Shown piece after piece: positions 1 to 8,747 of a DNA stretch of 64,000 nt. The notes under the pieces are model-generated. The model searched no databases, was not told the origin of the DNA, and was given only the letters and a program-made list of their open reading frames with translations. Position numbers and translations under genes: made by a program. How positions within the stretch are numbered: the first letter of the stretch is position 1; each line of letters starts with the position of its first letter. This DNA comes from JACMLC01 sp963720235 (lineage in GTDB: Bacteria > Acidobacteriota > Blastocatellia > Pyrinomonadales > Pyrinomonadaceae). The stretch spans positions 2,666,001 to 2,730,000 of the forward strand of contig OY970389.1 in NCBI GenBank assembly GCA_963720235.1. The letters run 5' to 3'.

Positions 1-1
1 G

Positions 2-694
2 ACAACTCTGGCGCGCTTTTATCTTCAAGCGGGCAACTGTGCAGAGGCCGCGCGCACGCTCGATGAAATAGATGCTGTTACGAAGCAGCCTGCGGAAACG
101 GCATCGCTGCGAAGTGTGTTGACGATTGAATGCGCGAGCGGCGACAAAGAGCGCGCGGCTTTGGAAGAAGCTCTGGCGAAAGACCAGCGCAATGCCGCGC
201 TGCTGTCTCGACTCTGCACGCTCTATCGCAAAGACGACCCGCAACGCTCTCTGGATTACTGTCGCCGCGCGCTTGAGACAGAGCCGGGCAATGCGGATTA
301 TGCAACCAGCTATGCGGCTGCGCTTGTTCAGGCACGTCGCTTTGCCGAAGCCGCCGCACTCTTAAAGAGAGTTATAGAAAGCGTGCCTGACAATTATGTA
401 GCGCATGCCAATCTGGCAATCGCGCTTTACCAGCTCAAAAGATTTCAGGAAGCTCTAGTCGAATATCGTTGGATACTTGAAGCGAAACCGGAAACGACTG
501 CCGCCTATTTTTTCATCGCCACAGCGCATGATAATCTTGGCGAGTACAAAGAGGCGCTTGCTGCCTATGAAACTTTTCTGGCGCGCGCAGACCCGCAGAA
601 ATTTCAGTTAGAGATTGAAAAGGTCAACCTGCGGCTTCCGGGCCTGCGCAATCAGATTAAGCTCGGTCAGGGAGCAAAGAAGAAAAGTGAATAG
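2..694 (+). CDS. TPR-repeat protein, 3' part
   Basis: The reading frame is open from the window edge to the TAG at 692-694, so the true start lies upstream; a GTG at 116 is only an internal candidate. The visible 230 residues are helical repeats of tetratricopeptide type, for example ALLSRLCTLYRKDD, NADYATSYAAALVQARRF, NYVAHANLAIALYQLKRF and TAAYFFIATAHDNLGEYKEA, each about 34 residues long with the typical small/aromatic pattern. TPR proteins act as protein-protein scaffolds; no partner can be named. The last bases of the gene lie in the first arm of a tandem-repeat hairpin (687-805). The next gene on the same strand starts 119 bases downstream. Confidence 0.8.
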   Translation, partial: TTLARFYLQAGNCAEAARTLDEIDAVTKQPAETASLRSVLTIECASGDKERAALEEALAKDQRNAALLSRLCTLYRKDDPQRSLDYCRRALETEPGNADYATSYAAALVQARRFAEAAALLKRVIESVPDNYVAHANLAIALYQLKRFQEALVEYRWILEAKPETTAAYFFIATAHDNLGEYKEALAAYETFLARADPQKFQLEIEKVNLRLPGLRNQIKLGQGAKKKSE

Positions 695-805
695 TGAATA
701 GTAAATCGTAAATGGAGAGCATGCTGTTTCTCGTTTGCGTCTGCCATTTCCGATGAGCAATCACGATTCGCTATTTACTATTTACCCTAAGACTATTTAC
801 TATCA
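687..805. repeat. 7-nt tandem-repeat hairpin (gtgaata type)
   Basis: The left arm (687-715) is made of units gtgaata, gtgaata, gtaaatc, gtaaatg. The right part (743-805) carries the complements in a looser arrangement (ctatttactatttac and tatttactatcac). The loop contains GCATGC at 719-724. It fills the gap between two genes and overlaps the stop codon of the first. Confidence 0.75.
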
Positions 806-813
806 CAGAAGTT

Positions 814-1416
814 ATGGCTTCCCCGCTCAAACAGCGTCCGGCATTTGTTATCTGCCTGCTGATGGCTTTCATCGCTTGCGTCGGTTCGTCTGCGCTCGGT
901 CAGGATAATCTGCTTGTCCCATCTCCGTCCGCGCCGCCGCCTCTGAAATTTATTTCGGGCAACGAACGCGCGCAGCTTTCCGCAGCACGCGATGCCAAAG
1001 CGCGCTTAAAAGCCGGGATAGAAATGGCCCAGCTAAGATTGCTGCGCGCAGAGCAGTTCACGATTGACCAGCGTTTCACCTGGGCGACGATTGAGCTTGG
1101 CATTTATCAGGCACTGATTGAAGACCTCTTGCGTTTTCTCGGCGGGCAAAAAGCCAATAGTAACAAGACGCGCGATTTCTACAGACTGCTGGAAATAGAA
1201 TTGCGCAAGCATGGCATGCGCCTCGAAGCCATACGCCGCGTGACGCCTACTGAATATGCAATCCACGTCAAAGCCATCGCGGAATTTGCGGACGATGCGC
1301 GCACAAACGCTCTCAACTCTTTCTTCAGCGACAATGTATTAGAGCAGGATTCAAATAACTCTTCGGCCAAAGAAAGTTCGGCAGCATCTCCCGCTCAACC
1401 AAAGAAGCAACCATGA
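814..1416 (+). CDS. Exported hypothetical protein
   Basis: This 200-residue protein starts with a basic stretch and a hydrophobic segment (about residues 11-28, FVICLLMAFIACVGSSA) ending near ALGQ, a plausible signal peptide. The mature part is mostly helical with a proline-rich linker (about residues 34-44) and a polar, serine-rich tail. I do not recognise a family. Its stop overlaps the start of the next gene by four bases (ATGA at 1413), so the two are very likely translationally coupled. Confidence 0.7.
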   Translation: MASPLKQRPAFVICLLMAFIACVGSSALGQDNLLVPSPSAPPPLKFISGNERAQLSAARDAKARLKAGIEMAQLRLLRAEQFTIDQRFTWATIELGIYQALIEDLLRFLGGQKANSNKTRDFYRLLEIELRKHGMRLEAIRRVTPTEYAIHVKAIAEFADDARTNALNSFFSDNVLEQDSNNSSAKESSAASPAQPKKQP

Positions 1417-1982
1417 AATCTAAAGCTTTAAACACGGCAGGTCTTTTGTGCCTGCTCTCCTTAACTCTCACGCTCGCAGCAACACAGTCTCAGGCACGAC
1501 CCAAGCGCGACCACCTGACTCCGCAGGAAGCAGACCTCGTGCGCGAGGCGCAGGAGTTGGACAAACGCACCGCAGTCTTTATCAAAGCGGCAGAGCGGCG
1601 CGTGCTTGCCATCACAGACCCGAACGCCGCTGCGCAGATGCAAAAGGATGCAGAGAAGTGGGGCGAACTAAAAGGCACGCGCGCGGATTTTTTGTATGAC
1701 CTCTCGAAGATTCTTGATGAAGCGATTACCAACATAGACGATGTCAGCTCGCGCGACGAGAGAAATCCGCTCGTCCCAAAAGCCATGCGCAAGTTGGCCG
1801 AAGCCTCCACGCGCATCCTCGCGCAGCTTGCTCCACTGCGCGATAAAGTCGAAGAGGGAAAAGAGCGCGCTTCGCTTGAACAGGCCGCAGAGTATGCAGA
1901 GTCCGTGATAGAAGCTGCGAACAAGCTTCCGGCTGCTCAACCCGCGAAAGACGGCAAGAAGAAAGGTGGCGATAAGCAATAA
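1413..1982 (+). CDS. Exported helical hypothetical protein
   Basis: The protein has 189 residues with a signal peptide (hydrophobic residues about 8-26, cut near SQA). The rest is predicted helical and charged, with heptad-like stretches (REAQELDKRTAVFIKAAERR, KLAEASTRILAQLAPLRDKV) and a lysine-rich tail. It overlaps the preceding exported protein by 4 bp. The pair is probably a two-gene unit acting in the periplasm or at the envelope; no family is recognised. Confidence 0.7.
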   Translation: MKSKALNTAGLLCLLSLTLTLAATQSQARPKRDHLTPQEADLVREAQELDKRTAVFIKAAERRVLAITDPNAAAQMQKDAEKWGELKGTRADFLYDLSKILDEAITNIDDVSSRDERNPLVPKAMRKLAEASTRILAQLAPLRDKVEEGKERASLEQAAEYAESVIEAANKLPAAQPAKDGKKKGGDKQ

Positions 1983-2080
1983 GACTTCTTCGAGAGAGAG
2001 AAATGAGCGAACCGCGTCGCCGCATAATTCGTTAACCGTGCATGACAGGCAAAGCTGTTTTAATAAGGATTTTAAATTAT

Positions 2081-2231
2081 AGTGGCTTGCCGCCTGCTGT
2101 GCGGAAAAGCTCTGCTTTTCCGGTAGGTGTTGCCTCAAACTTTTACGAGGCTTAGCCTCGTACAGCATTTAGAGAAGGCATAAAAGGAAAGTCAGAGACT
2201 TTCCTCACAGCAGGCGGCAGAGCCGTCTATT
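2081..2231. repeat. Cloverleaf-like multi-hairpin element, copy 1
   Basis: Outer inverted repeats of 14 bp (2088-2101 tgccgcctgctgtg; 2206-2219 its exact complement) enclose three perfect short hairpins: 2103-2121 (ggaaaagc...gcttttcc), 2146-2160 (cgaggc...gcctcg) and 2186-2204 (ggaaagtc...gactttcc). A second copy in opposite orientation lies at 57397-57590 with the same order of hairpins and a shared flank (ttgctagt). The conserved four-arm layout suggests a structured RNA or a small non-autonomous mobile element. Confidence 0.75.
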
Positions 2232-2268
2232 ACTAGCAATTTGGAATATTTAATTGGAGAGATTTTAA

Positions 2269-2841
2269 ATGGACAACAGATATTATCCGGGCGTCGAAGC
2301 TGATGCGGCGCAGTTGATAGCAGAGCTACGCAATCTTTTTGATTCGGAATATCAGGTGCAGACGATGCAGGTCTCTTCGGCCTCCGTGCTGCAAGCGCGC
2401 AAGTCGAGCACCTTGCGCGACCTGACAGGGCTCTCTTCCGCTTTGACTATCAAGATTACTCCTGAGCATGGCGGCACGCGCGCAGAGATAGGCATGCAGA
2501 AGTGGCTCGATAAGGCTGCGGTCGCGGCGGTCGGGATGATTGTCTTTGCGCCGCTGGTCGCGCTCGCCGCGCTCGGAGCTTACAGTCAGTACAAAGTCAC
2601 AGAGGATGCGTGGAAGATTATCGAAGACCACATCGCGCAGAAAGCTGGCGGGTATGTGCCGCCCTTGCCGGGACGTTGCGGCACTTGCGGCGCGGCCAAC
2701 AGCGCAGGCTCCGCCTTCTGTTCCACCTGCGGCGCGAACATGCGCGTCGGTCTGACCTGCGCTTCGTGCGGCGCAGAACAGAGAGACCCCGCCGCGCGTT
2801 TCTGCAATCGCTGCGGCAAACCTGTCGGCGCACAAACTTAG
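2269..2841 (+). CDS. Membrane-anchored double zinc-ribbon protein
   Basis: This 190-residue protein has an N-terminal alpha/beta region (1-75), one transmembrane segment (about 86-105, VAAVGMIVFAPLVALAALGA) and a C-terminal cysteine region with CGTC, CSTC, CASC and CNRC knuckles (about 138-185), i.e. two zinc ribbons of the type often annotated as zinc-ribbon domain. The start is supported by a GGAGAG ribosome site 7 bases upstream. Function is unknown; such ribbons commonly mediate protein or nucleic-acid contacts. Confidence 0.75.
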   Translation: MDNRYYPGVEADAAQLIAELRNLFDSEYQVQTMQVSSASVLQARKSSTLRDLTGLSSALTIKITPEHGGTRAEIGMQKWLDKAAVAAVGMIVFAPLVALAALGAYSQYKVTEDAWKIIEDHIAQKAGGYVPPLPGRCGTCGAANSAGSAFCSTCGANMRVGLTCASCGAEQRDPAARFCNRCGKPVGAQT

Positions 2842-2952
2842 AGAGGGTTTCATCTTTCCAGCAACCTTGTATTATAATCCCGCGTCAGAAACGAGGGTGC
2901 GTCCCGTTCCGTCCGTGTCACCCTTAAGCGACCTCAATCTTTAACAGGAGTT

Positions 2953-3171
2953 GAATCAGTCGCCAAAATTTTCATCTGCGGGCGCGATGTCAGTTACGAG
3001 CAACTTGATGCAGGGCTGGCATGGTTTGTGGCCGAAGATAAAACGATACAGAGTGTGGAAGATTACGAGATGTACAAGGAGTTAGAGAATTCTGCCCGTA
3101 AAGCGAAGCGTGGGCTGTGGCAGGACGCCTCTCCTCAATCTCCCTCGCAATACAAGCAACATCTGCCATAG
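2953..3171 (+). pseudogene. Remnant of a staphylococcal-nuclease-like gene
   Basis: The frame from 2953 to the TAG at 3169-3171 encodes the C-terminal half of an SNase (thermonuclease) domain: VAKIFICGRDVSYEQLDAGL followed by AWFVAEDKT and, after a helical stretch, ENSARKAKRGLWQD, which fits the family's vdGRdVn-elv-GLAW ... AR-ARRGLW pattern. The catalytic N-terminal half is absent and there is no start codon in frame ahead of the homology. A TTG at 2951 with an AGGAG site is in a different frame. It is best read as a decayed gene. Confidence 0.6.
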
Positions 3172-3349
3172 CTTTTTTTTGAGCCTGTCCCTCAAGCACG
3201 AAGCCTGAGACACATCAGCTTGAAAAATTCTTAATATGATACGCTGCTTGAACTCCGCATCAGGTATTTATCAGACTGTGCTTCTGACTTTATCTTATAT
3301 ATTGTCGCCCAGCCCGCAAAGTTACTGGAATTGTTAAGGAGAACCCAAC

Positions 3350-5398
3350 ATGCCCTGTCTATTTAACTCGGAAATGCAATACAAGCGTGTGCTCTGGTGC
3401 GCGCTGCTTTTAGCTGTGGCTATCAGTTGGAATCTCCGAGTCAGCTACGCCGCCGGTTGCGCCACTCCGACGTTCGGCCCCGCGGTGGCCCACAGTCTTC
3501 CGCAGACCGTTTACGGCATTGCTGTCGCAGACTATAACCGCGACGGCAAACTAGATGTCGCGACAGCTAACAGAAACAGCAACAACATCTCCATCCTTTT
3601 CGGAAAAGGCGACGGCACCTTCCCCGCCCGGACGGATTTTGCAGTTAATGGCAGCCCGACAGGAATTGCGACGGCGGACTTTAACCGCGACGGCAGAGCA
3701 GACCTTGTGACAGCCAATCTCAACGGCAGCCTCTCGTCATACTCCATCCTGCTCGACAACGGGATGGGCGGCTTCAATGTGGACACTATCAGGTTCATGG
3801 ACGGCTTTGAACCCTGGGCAGTCTTTATTGAGGACTTTAATGGAGATGATGTGGCGGACATCGCTATCAACGCCCTTCGTGGAGGCGGCAGAATCCTGCG
3901 AGGCAACGGGACGGGCGGATTTAATTTCGCTGCCACTTTCGGGAATGGCGGAGTGAATCTGACGGCAGCAGATTATAACGACGACGGCAAACTGGACATC
4001 CCGGTCTCCTCTGGAACTAAGGTTCTCATGCTGTGGGCCAACCCCAACGGCAACGGCCCTTTCATAACGGGGCCGACATTTGAAGTCGGCATCACTCCCA
4101 TGAACTTTCTCAGAGGCGACTTTAACGGCGATGGAAGAGTTGACCTTGCTGTCTCGAACGATAGCGGCGAGACAAAAGTCGTAGTGCTCTTGCATAACGG
4201 CCAAGCCGGTTTTCATACGGCGGTTCCTTATAACCTGGGTACTATTGCAGGCAGCCGCTCGCTCGTCGCCGCAGACCTCAACCTCGACGGCAAGACAGAC
4301 ATCGCTGCCGCAATCAGCCTGCCGGGCTTTAACACTGGAGCGGTGACTGTCCTCACAGGCACAGGCGTGGGAGATTTCAACGCTGCACAGCAGCTAAGTT
4401 TTGTGAGCGCTCCACAAGAAATTGCCGTCGCAGACTTGAATCAGGACGGCAGGCCAGACTTGTTGACGGGCGATTTGGGGCCGCCGACCCCCGGCGGCGG
4501 CACTGTGACACGGATGCTCAATGCCTGCCCCGAGCCTCCCATCCGGCGCAATCGCATCGGAGACTTTGACGGCGACGGGAGAACAGACATTGCTATCTAT
4601 CGCCCGCACGGCAACTGGTATCAGATGCGCAGCCTGAATAATATCTTCTATGCGCGTCCGGGTTTCGGCGACCCCGACGACAAAGTTATGCCCGGCGATT
4701 TTGATGGCGACGGACAGAGCGAGATTGGCGTCTATCGTCCCTCGACCGGCGAGTGGTTCACGATTGACAGCTCGAATGGTTTATACAAAATCCGCCAGTG
4801 GGGCATGAGCAATGATGTTCCGGTCATGGGCGATTACGACGGCGATGGCAAGACAGACCTCGCAGTCTTCAGACCAAGCCAGGGCGTCTGGTACATCAGG
4901 CTAAGCTCGAATAACTCCATGCGCGCACAGCCCTGGGGACTGGCTGACGATATACCTGTCTCAGGAGATTTTGACGGCGACCGCAAGACGGACATCGCTG
5001 TCTTTCGTCCTTCGACTGGCGCGTGGTACATCCTCAACAGCGCGAACAATACATTGCGCTCTCAACTGTGGGGCGCGATGGGCGACAAGATTGTGCCGGG
5101 TGATTATGACGGCGACCGCACGACAGACATCGCGGTCTTTCGTCCAACAGAAGGCGCGTGGTATGTCCTGCGCAGTTCCGACGAGCAATTCAGCGCGACA
5201 ATCTGGGGCATCAACATGGATGTGCCAGTGCCAGCCGACTATGACGGCGACGGCAAAACAGATGTCGCGGTTTATCGCGACGGCGCATGGTACATGCTCT
5301 ATAGCTCAAACCAATCTATACAGGTCAGATTCTTCGGCCTGCCCACAGACCTCCCGATTCCGGCTATTTATCAGGAACAGGAAAAAGAAAAAAAGTAA
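3350..5398 (+). CDS. Secreted FG-GAP/VCBS repeat protein
   Basis: The 682-residue protein starts behind a good AAGGAG site and has a signal peptide (about residues 12-35, ending SYAAG). It then carries two sets of FG-GAP/VCBS beta-propeller repeats. The first set (about 60-370) repeats patterns such as VADYNRDGKLDVATANR and ADFNRDGRADLVTAN. The second (about 400-670) has a unit of about 50 residues: DFDGDGRTDIAIYRPHGNWY..., GDYDGDGKTDLAVFRPS.GVWY. The Asp-rich DxDxDGxxD loops are typical calcium sites. It is probably cell-surface or extracellular. The stop codon lies in a tandem-repeat hairpin. A related protein begins at 62571. Confidence 0.85.
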   Translation: MPCLFNSEMQYKRVLWCALLLAVAISWNLRVSYAAGCATPTFGPAVAHSLPQTVYGIAVADYNRDGKLDVATANRNSNNISILFGKGDGTFPARTDFAVNGSPTGIATADFNRDGRADLVTANLNGSLSSYSILLDNGMGGFNVDTIRFMDGFEPWAVFIEDFNGDDVADIAINALRGGGRILRGNGTGGFNFAATFGNGGVNLTAADYNDDGKLDIPVSSGTKVLMLWANPNGNGPFITGPTFEVGITPMNFLRGDFNGDGRVDLAVSNDSGETKVVVLLHNGQAGFHTAVPYNLGTIAGSRSLVAADLNLDGKTDIAAAISLPGFNTGAVTVLTGTGVGDFNAAQQLSFVSAPQEIAVADLNQDGRPDLLTGDLGPPTPGGGTVTRMLNACPEPPIRRNRIGDFDGDGRTDIAIYRPHGNWYQMRSLNNIFYARPGFGDPDDKVMPGDFDGDGQSEIGVYRPSTGEWFTIDSSNGLYKIRQWGMSNDVPVMGDYDGDGKTDLAVFRPSQGVWYIRLSSNNSMRAQPWGLADDIPVSGDFDGDRKTDIAVFRPSTGAWYILNSANNTLRSQLWGAMGDKIVPGDYDGDRTTDIAVFRPTEGAWYVLRSSDEQFSATIWGINMDVPVPADYDGDGKTDVAVYRDGAWYMLYSSNQSIQVRFFGLPTDLPIPAIYQEQEKEKK

Positions 5399-5488
5399 AA
5401 GACAAAAGGTAAAAGGTAAAAGGCAAAAGTGAAGAAGGCTTGCATGCTTTCCTTACTTTTGCCTTTTACCTTTTTACTTTTGCCTTTC
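5394..5488. repeat. 7-nt tandem-repeat hairpin (ggtaaaa type)
   Basis: The left arm (5394-5430) is made of aaaaggt/aaaaggc-type heptamers and the right arm (5454-5488) is its complement. The loop carries GCATGC at 5442-5447. It lies between convergent genes and could serve as a bidirectional terminator. Confidence 0.75.
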
Positions 5489-5489
5489 T

Positions 5490-6962
5490 TCAATCGTGGC
5501 GCAAAGCTCTCACAGGATCAATGCGTGCGGCGCGTGCCGCAGGATAGAGCGCGGCGACGATAGAAATCAGGACTGCGAAGAGGATTGCGCCGAGCCACAG
5601 ATACGGCGGGAGCGCGAAGAAGTCCACATATGACGCGCCCTGCGGCTTTAAGATAAACCGATACGCGAGACGATTCGCCACCCCATCAATTCCCCACGCG
5701 ACGAGGCAGCCAACCACTCCGCCGGTCAAACCGATGACAGAAGCCTCTATAAAAAAGATCAATTTTATCTCGCGGTCTTCCGCGCCGATGGCTTTCATGA
5801 TTCCTATCTCGCGCGTGCGTTCGAGGATGGACATAATCATCGTATTGGCGATGCCGAAGGAAGCGACCAGAAGAGAGATGCCGCCCAAAAGTCCGAGCGC
5901 GGAATTGACTATCAGGAAGACGAGCCGCAATTCTTCCAACTGATCCATGATGGAGAAGCTGCCAAAGCCAAGCTCTGTGATGCGCCTTCTGACTTCCGGC
6001 AGGACAACAGGGTCGTTGACACGCACGACAGCCGAGCCGTATCCGATAGTTTCATTCTCGCCGAGCGCACCGCTTTCGCGCGCCAACTCCAAAGCCACCT
6101 CGCTCAAGCTATCGCGATATGTCTCGCGCCAGCTACGCGCTTCCTGCAAAGAGACGTACATTCCAGCCGTCGGCATCAGACCGCGAAAACGCCTGCGGCC
6201 TCCTTCGTCTTCGCTCTTTAAGACGCCGACGATGCGATAGCTGCGTGCGACCAGAGCATCCGCACCCGCGCCTTTTTCCGCAGACTCATCTTCGAGCGGG
6301 ATGCCGAAAAAGTTCGGCACTTCTTCTTCTTCCTCTTCCTTTCCCTTCGACGGCGGCGCAAGCAGGTCAATCATCTGGCCCACTGCATCGGCAGGCTTTG
6401 CAAAGCCAAGCTCGCGCGCGAACTGTTCATCCACGACAGCTTCCTTCGCATCCGGCGCGCTAATCATTCCGCCGCTCGCAAACTCTTTAAAGCGCGTCGC
6501 AGGATTCGGCACGAGCGCGCCGCCGATTGCCTGAACCTGCGTGCGCCCGTTTGCGCGCACATAGGCGTTAAAGAAGATGGTCGGCTCGACGGAAGCGACG
6601 CCGGGAATTTTGGCAATCTCATTGAGGGCCGCATCATCGAGATTTTTTTGCGGCGGCTTGTCTGGCCGTCCACGCGCTTCGCGCTGGCGTTCTGCGTTAT
6701 CGCCTCCGCCCTGCGAGTTAGAATTTTTTTGTTGCTGCGCGGCGACCAGAGCCGCAGCCGTTTGCCCGAAGACAGTCATCTCATTAAAGAGGTCTAATTC
6801 TTTAATGCGCTGAATCGTATTGCGCTGCAAGCCAAGCCCGAATGACATCATCGTGACAATCATTGCCACGCCGACAATCACACCCATCGTCGTCAGCAAA
6901 GCACGCAGCTTGGCCTCGCGCAGATTCCGCAAAGAGAGTTTGAAAAGGTCGAAGAAGGACAT
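5490..6962 (-). CDS. ABC transporter permease, MacB/FtsX type
   Basis: The protein has 490 residues. An N-terminal transmembrane segment (about 20-45, LLTTMGVIVGVAMIVTMMSF) is followed by a large periplasmic MacB-type core domain with a Gln/Asn/Gly-rich insert (about 70-110). Three C-terminal helices (about 345-375, 395-425, 445-475) complete an FtsX domain, with the typical RTREIGIMKAIGA and YPAARAARIDPVRALRHD motifs. It would pair with an ATPase of the LolD/MacB class; one is encoded on the same strand at 9910-10590 but is separated by three genes. Substrate unknown (lipoprotein, peptide or macrolide export are known roles of the family). Confidence 0.85.
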   Translation of the reverse strand: MSFFDLFKLSLRNLREAKLRALLTTMGVIVGVAMIVTMMSFGLGLQRNTIQRIKELDLFNEMTVFGQTAAALVAAQQQKNSNSQGGGDNAERQREARGRPDKPPQKNLDDAALNEIAKIPGVASVEPTIFFNAYVRANGRTQVQAIGGALVPNPATRFKEFASGGMISAPDAKEAVVDEQFARELGFAKPADAVGQMIDLLAPPSKGKEEEEEEVPNFFGIPLEDESAEKGAGADALVARSYRIVGVLKSEDEGGRRRFRGLMPTAGMYVSLQEARSWRETYRDSLSEVALELARESGALGENETIGYGSAVVRVNDPVVLPEVRRRITELGFGSFSIMDQLEELRLVFLIVNSALGLLGGISLLVASFGIANTMIMSILERTREIGIMKAIGAEDREIKLIFFIEASVIGLTGGVVGCLVAWGIDGVANRLAYRFILKPQGASYVDFFALPPYLWLGAILFAVLISIVAALYPAARAARIDPVRALRHD

Positions 6963-6972
6963 AACTTGATTT

Positions 6973-7824
6973 TCAGTTCAACATAGCACGCCGTTTCTCT
7001 AGCATGTACATATGCTCGCGCACCTGTTCGGCGTCAGGCGGCGCGGGTTTTGAGCGCAGGTAAATGCGCGCCTCCTGGATTGCTTCATCAAGGCGTTCAA
7101 GCTGTGCGAGTAGGACGCCGCGATCACGATGCTCTGCAAGCGCGGCGGGTGTGAGCAGCAGAATCCGCTCGACTGCCGCCAGCGCATTTCCATGCAGATT
7201 GGCCCGCGCATACACAGCCTTCAGATTCGCCAGAAGCCGCACCAGAATCTCTCTTTTGGTCGCCGGGACAAGATGCTCTTCAGAGAGAGCCACCTGCCCT
7301 GCATAGACTGTATCAAGCAAGTCTTGACAGTCATCCCAATCTAAAGTTCTGCCGTGAAACGAATCTACATAAACCGGCTGCTCATCAAAACTCTTTTGCA
7401 CACGCACGATGAAATGGCCGGGCAAGCCTATGCCTTCAACTTCAAAACCTGCGCGCCTGCCAATCTCCATATAGACAATCGAAAGCGTGATAGGAATGCC
7501 CGTGCGCTTGTCCAGCACATAATTCAAAAAGCTGTTGTGCGGGTCGTAATAATTAATCTGATTGCCTACGAACCCAAGCTCTTCAAACATAAATTCATTA
7601 AAGGCTTCGATGCACAATCCGCCCGACGGATGAATCCGCTCGCGCGCCTGCTCTCCGTATTCATCCAACCGCGAGAGATAACGCGCGACCTCACACCCAC
7701 ACTCTTCCGCCGCGATGAGCAGCGCGGCATGCGCCAGCTCGCAAGTCTCAACAGCATCGCCCGCGACCATCGCAGCAAAGCGATGTCGCATCTCCCTTGA
7801 AAGCTGTTTTCCGGCAGGAGTCAT
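6973..7824 (-). CDS. SirB1-family transglutaminase-like/TPR protein
   Basis: I place the start at the ATG at 7824 (MTPAGKQLS). The frame can extend to 7872, but those extra residues are encoded by a 7-nt repeat arm. The 283-residue protein has a transglutaminase-like N-terminal domain (FNEFMFEELGFVGNQINYYD, NSFLNYVLDKRTGIPITLSI, GLPGHFIVRV) and C-terminal TPR-like helices (about 190-275), the SirB1/YchA layout. The usual catalytic Cys is not evident, as in many SirB1 members. Function in this phylum is unknown. It lies 10 bp upstream of the ABC permease on the same strand. Confidence 0.8.
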   Translation of the reverse strand: MTPAGKQLSREMRHRFAAMVAGDAVETCELAHAALLIAAEECGCEVARYLSRLDEYGEQARERIHPSGGLCIEAFNEFMFEELGFVGNQINYYDPHNSFLNYVLDKRTGIPITLSIVYMEIGRRAGFEVEGIGLPGHFIVRVQKSFDEQPVYVDSFHGRTLDWDDCQDLLDTVYAGQVALSEEHLVPATKREILVRLLANLKAVYARANLHGNALAAVERILLLTPAALAEHRDRGVLLAQLERLDEAIQEARIYLRSKPAPPDAEQVREHMYMLEKRRAMLN

Positions 7825-7828
7825 TGGA

Positions 7829-7957
7829 GAGCAAGGATGAAGGATGAAGGCGGAAGGCGGAAGGGCGCGCACTTCGAGATGAATGATTCATGTTTAAGCA
7901 GCATGCTTTTCATCCTTCATCCTTCCGCCTTCATCCAACGCTCTTTCATCCTTCCGA
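7829..7957. repeat. 7-nt tandem-repeat hairpin (ggatgaa/ggcggaa type)
   Basis: The left arm is built of gatgaag, gatgaag, gcggaag-type heptamers (7832-7864) and the right arm is the complement (7909-7957). GCATGC lies at 7901-7906 next to the right arm. It occupies the gap between two minus-strand genes; the 3' end of the upstream gene (7946-7957) is inside the arm. Confidence 0.8.
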
Positions 7958-8644
7958 AAAGACATGATGCACGGCGTCCGTAGTCCAGTCTGCAAGACTA
8001 TGTGTGACGACATCCGCTCCGGCTGCGCGCAGGGCTGCTTCCTTGACCGTGTTGGTGACGCCGAGCGTGCGCATGCCAGCCTCGCGCGCAGACGCTATGC
8101 CGGGCGGCGCGTCTTCTATGACCAGACATTCGTGCGGCGAGATATTGAGCCTTCCGGCCTTGCGCCTCTGCTCGTCAAGAAGCAGAAAGCCGCGATTGTA
8201 GCAAGCAGGGTCTGGCTTGCAGGTCTCAACATCTTCCGCGCTGACGACGACCTCAAAGACATCTTTGAGGCTCGCACGCTTGAGCACATCTTCAATCTCC
8301 ACGCGCCGCGCCATGCTGACAACTCCGAGCGTAAACTCTCTGGCCGCAGCCTTGATAAAAGTGACGACGCCGGGAAAGAGCGGCAACTCCTTCTCAATCA
8401 TCTTGCGATGCGACGCGGTCTTGCGCTCAATCAGTTCCAGCAGCTTCTCTTCCGGCAACTCCAACACGGCACGCGCGTAAGCAGCGCGCACGAAAGTCTT
8501 ATCATCCATGCCAAGCGAAGCGTAATACTCTTCTTCCGTGAGCGTGATGCCTTCGGCCTTCAACACTTCCTGATAGGCGCGCATCTGAATCGGCTCGTCA
8601 TCGATAATGACACCGTTGAAATCAAACAGGATGGCTTTAATCAT
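7946..8644 (-). CDS. HAD-superfamily hydrolase, beta-phosphoglucomutase-like
   Basis: This 232-residue protein has the HAD fold with a helical cap. Motif I is FDFNGVIIDDEP (residues 7-18), motif II lies in GVVSMARR (about 116-123), motif III is the Lys in VETCKPDPACY (about 142) and motif IV is VIEDAPPGIASAREAGM (about 172-188). The second acidic residue of motif I (normally DxD) is Asn here, so general acid/base catalysis may differ. The likely activity is a phosphatase or mutase on sugar phosphates; the substrate cannot be read from sequence. The last codons lie in a repeat arm. Confidence 0.8.
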   Translation of the reverse strand: MIKAILFDFNGVIIDDEPIQMRAYQEVLKAEGITLTEEEYYASLGMDDKTFVRAAYARAVLELPEEKLLELIERKTASHRKMIEKELPLFPGVVTFIKAAAREFTLGVVSMARRVEIEDVLKRASLKDVFEVVVSAEDVETCKPDPACYNRGFLLLDEQRRKAGRLNISPHECLVIEDAPPGIASAREAGMRTLGVTNTVKEAALRAAGADVVTHSLADWTTDAVHHVFSEG

Positions 8645-8747
8645 GAAGCCTCGAATAAACTCAAACTTAAAATGGAAATAAATAGAACGCGGCTGTGAGA
8701 TTGTAAGCCGTGCCGTAGCTGGCGGGCAAATGAGCCATCATAGAAAG

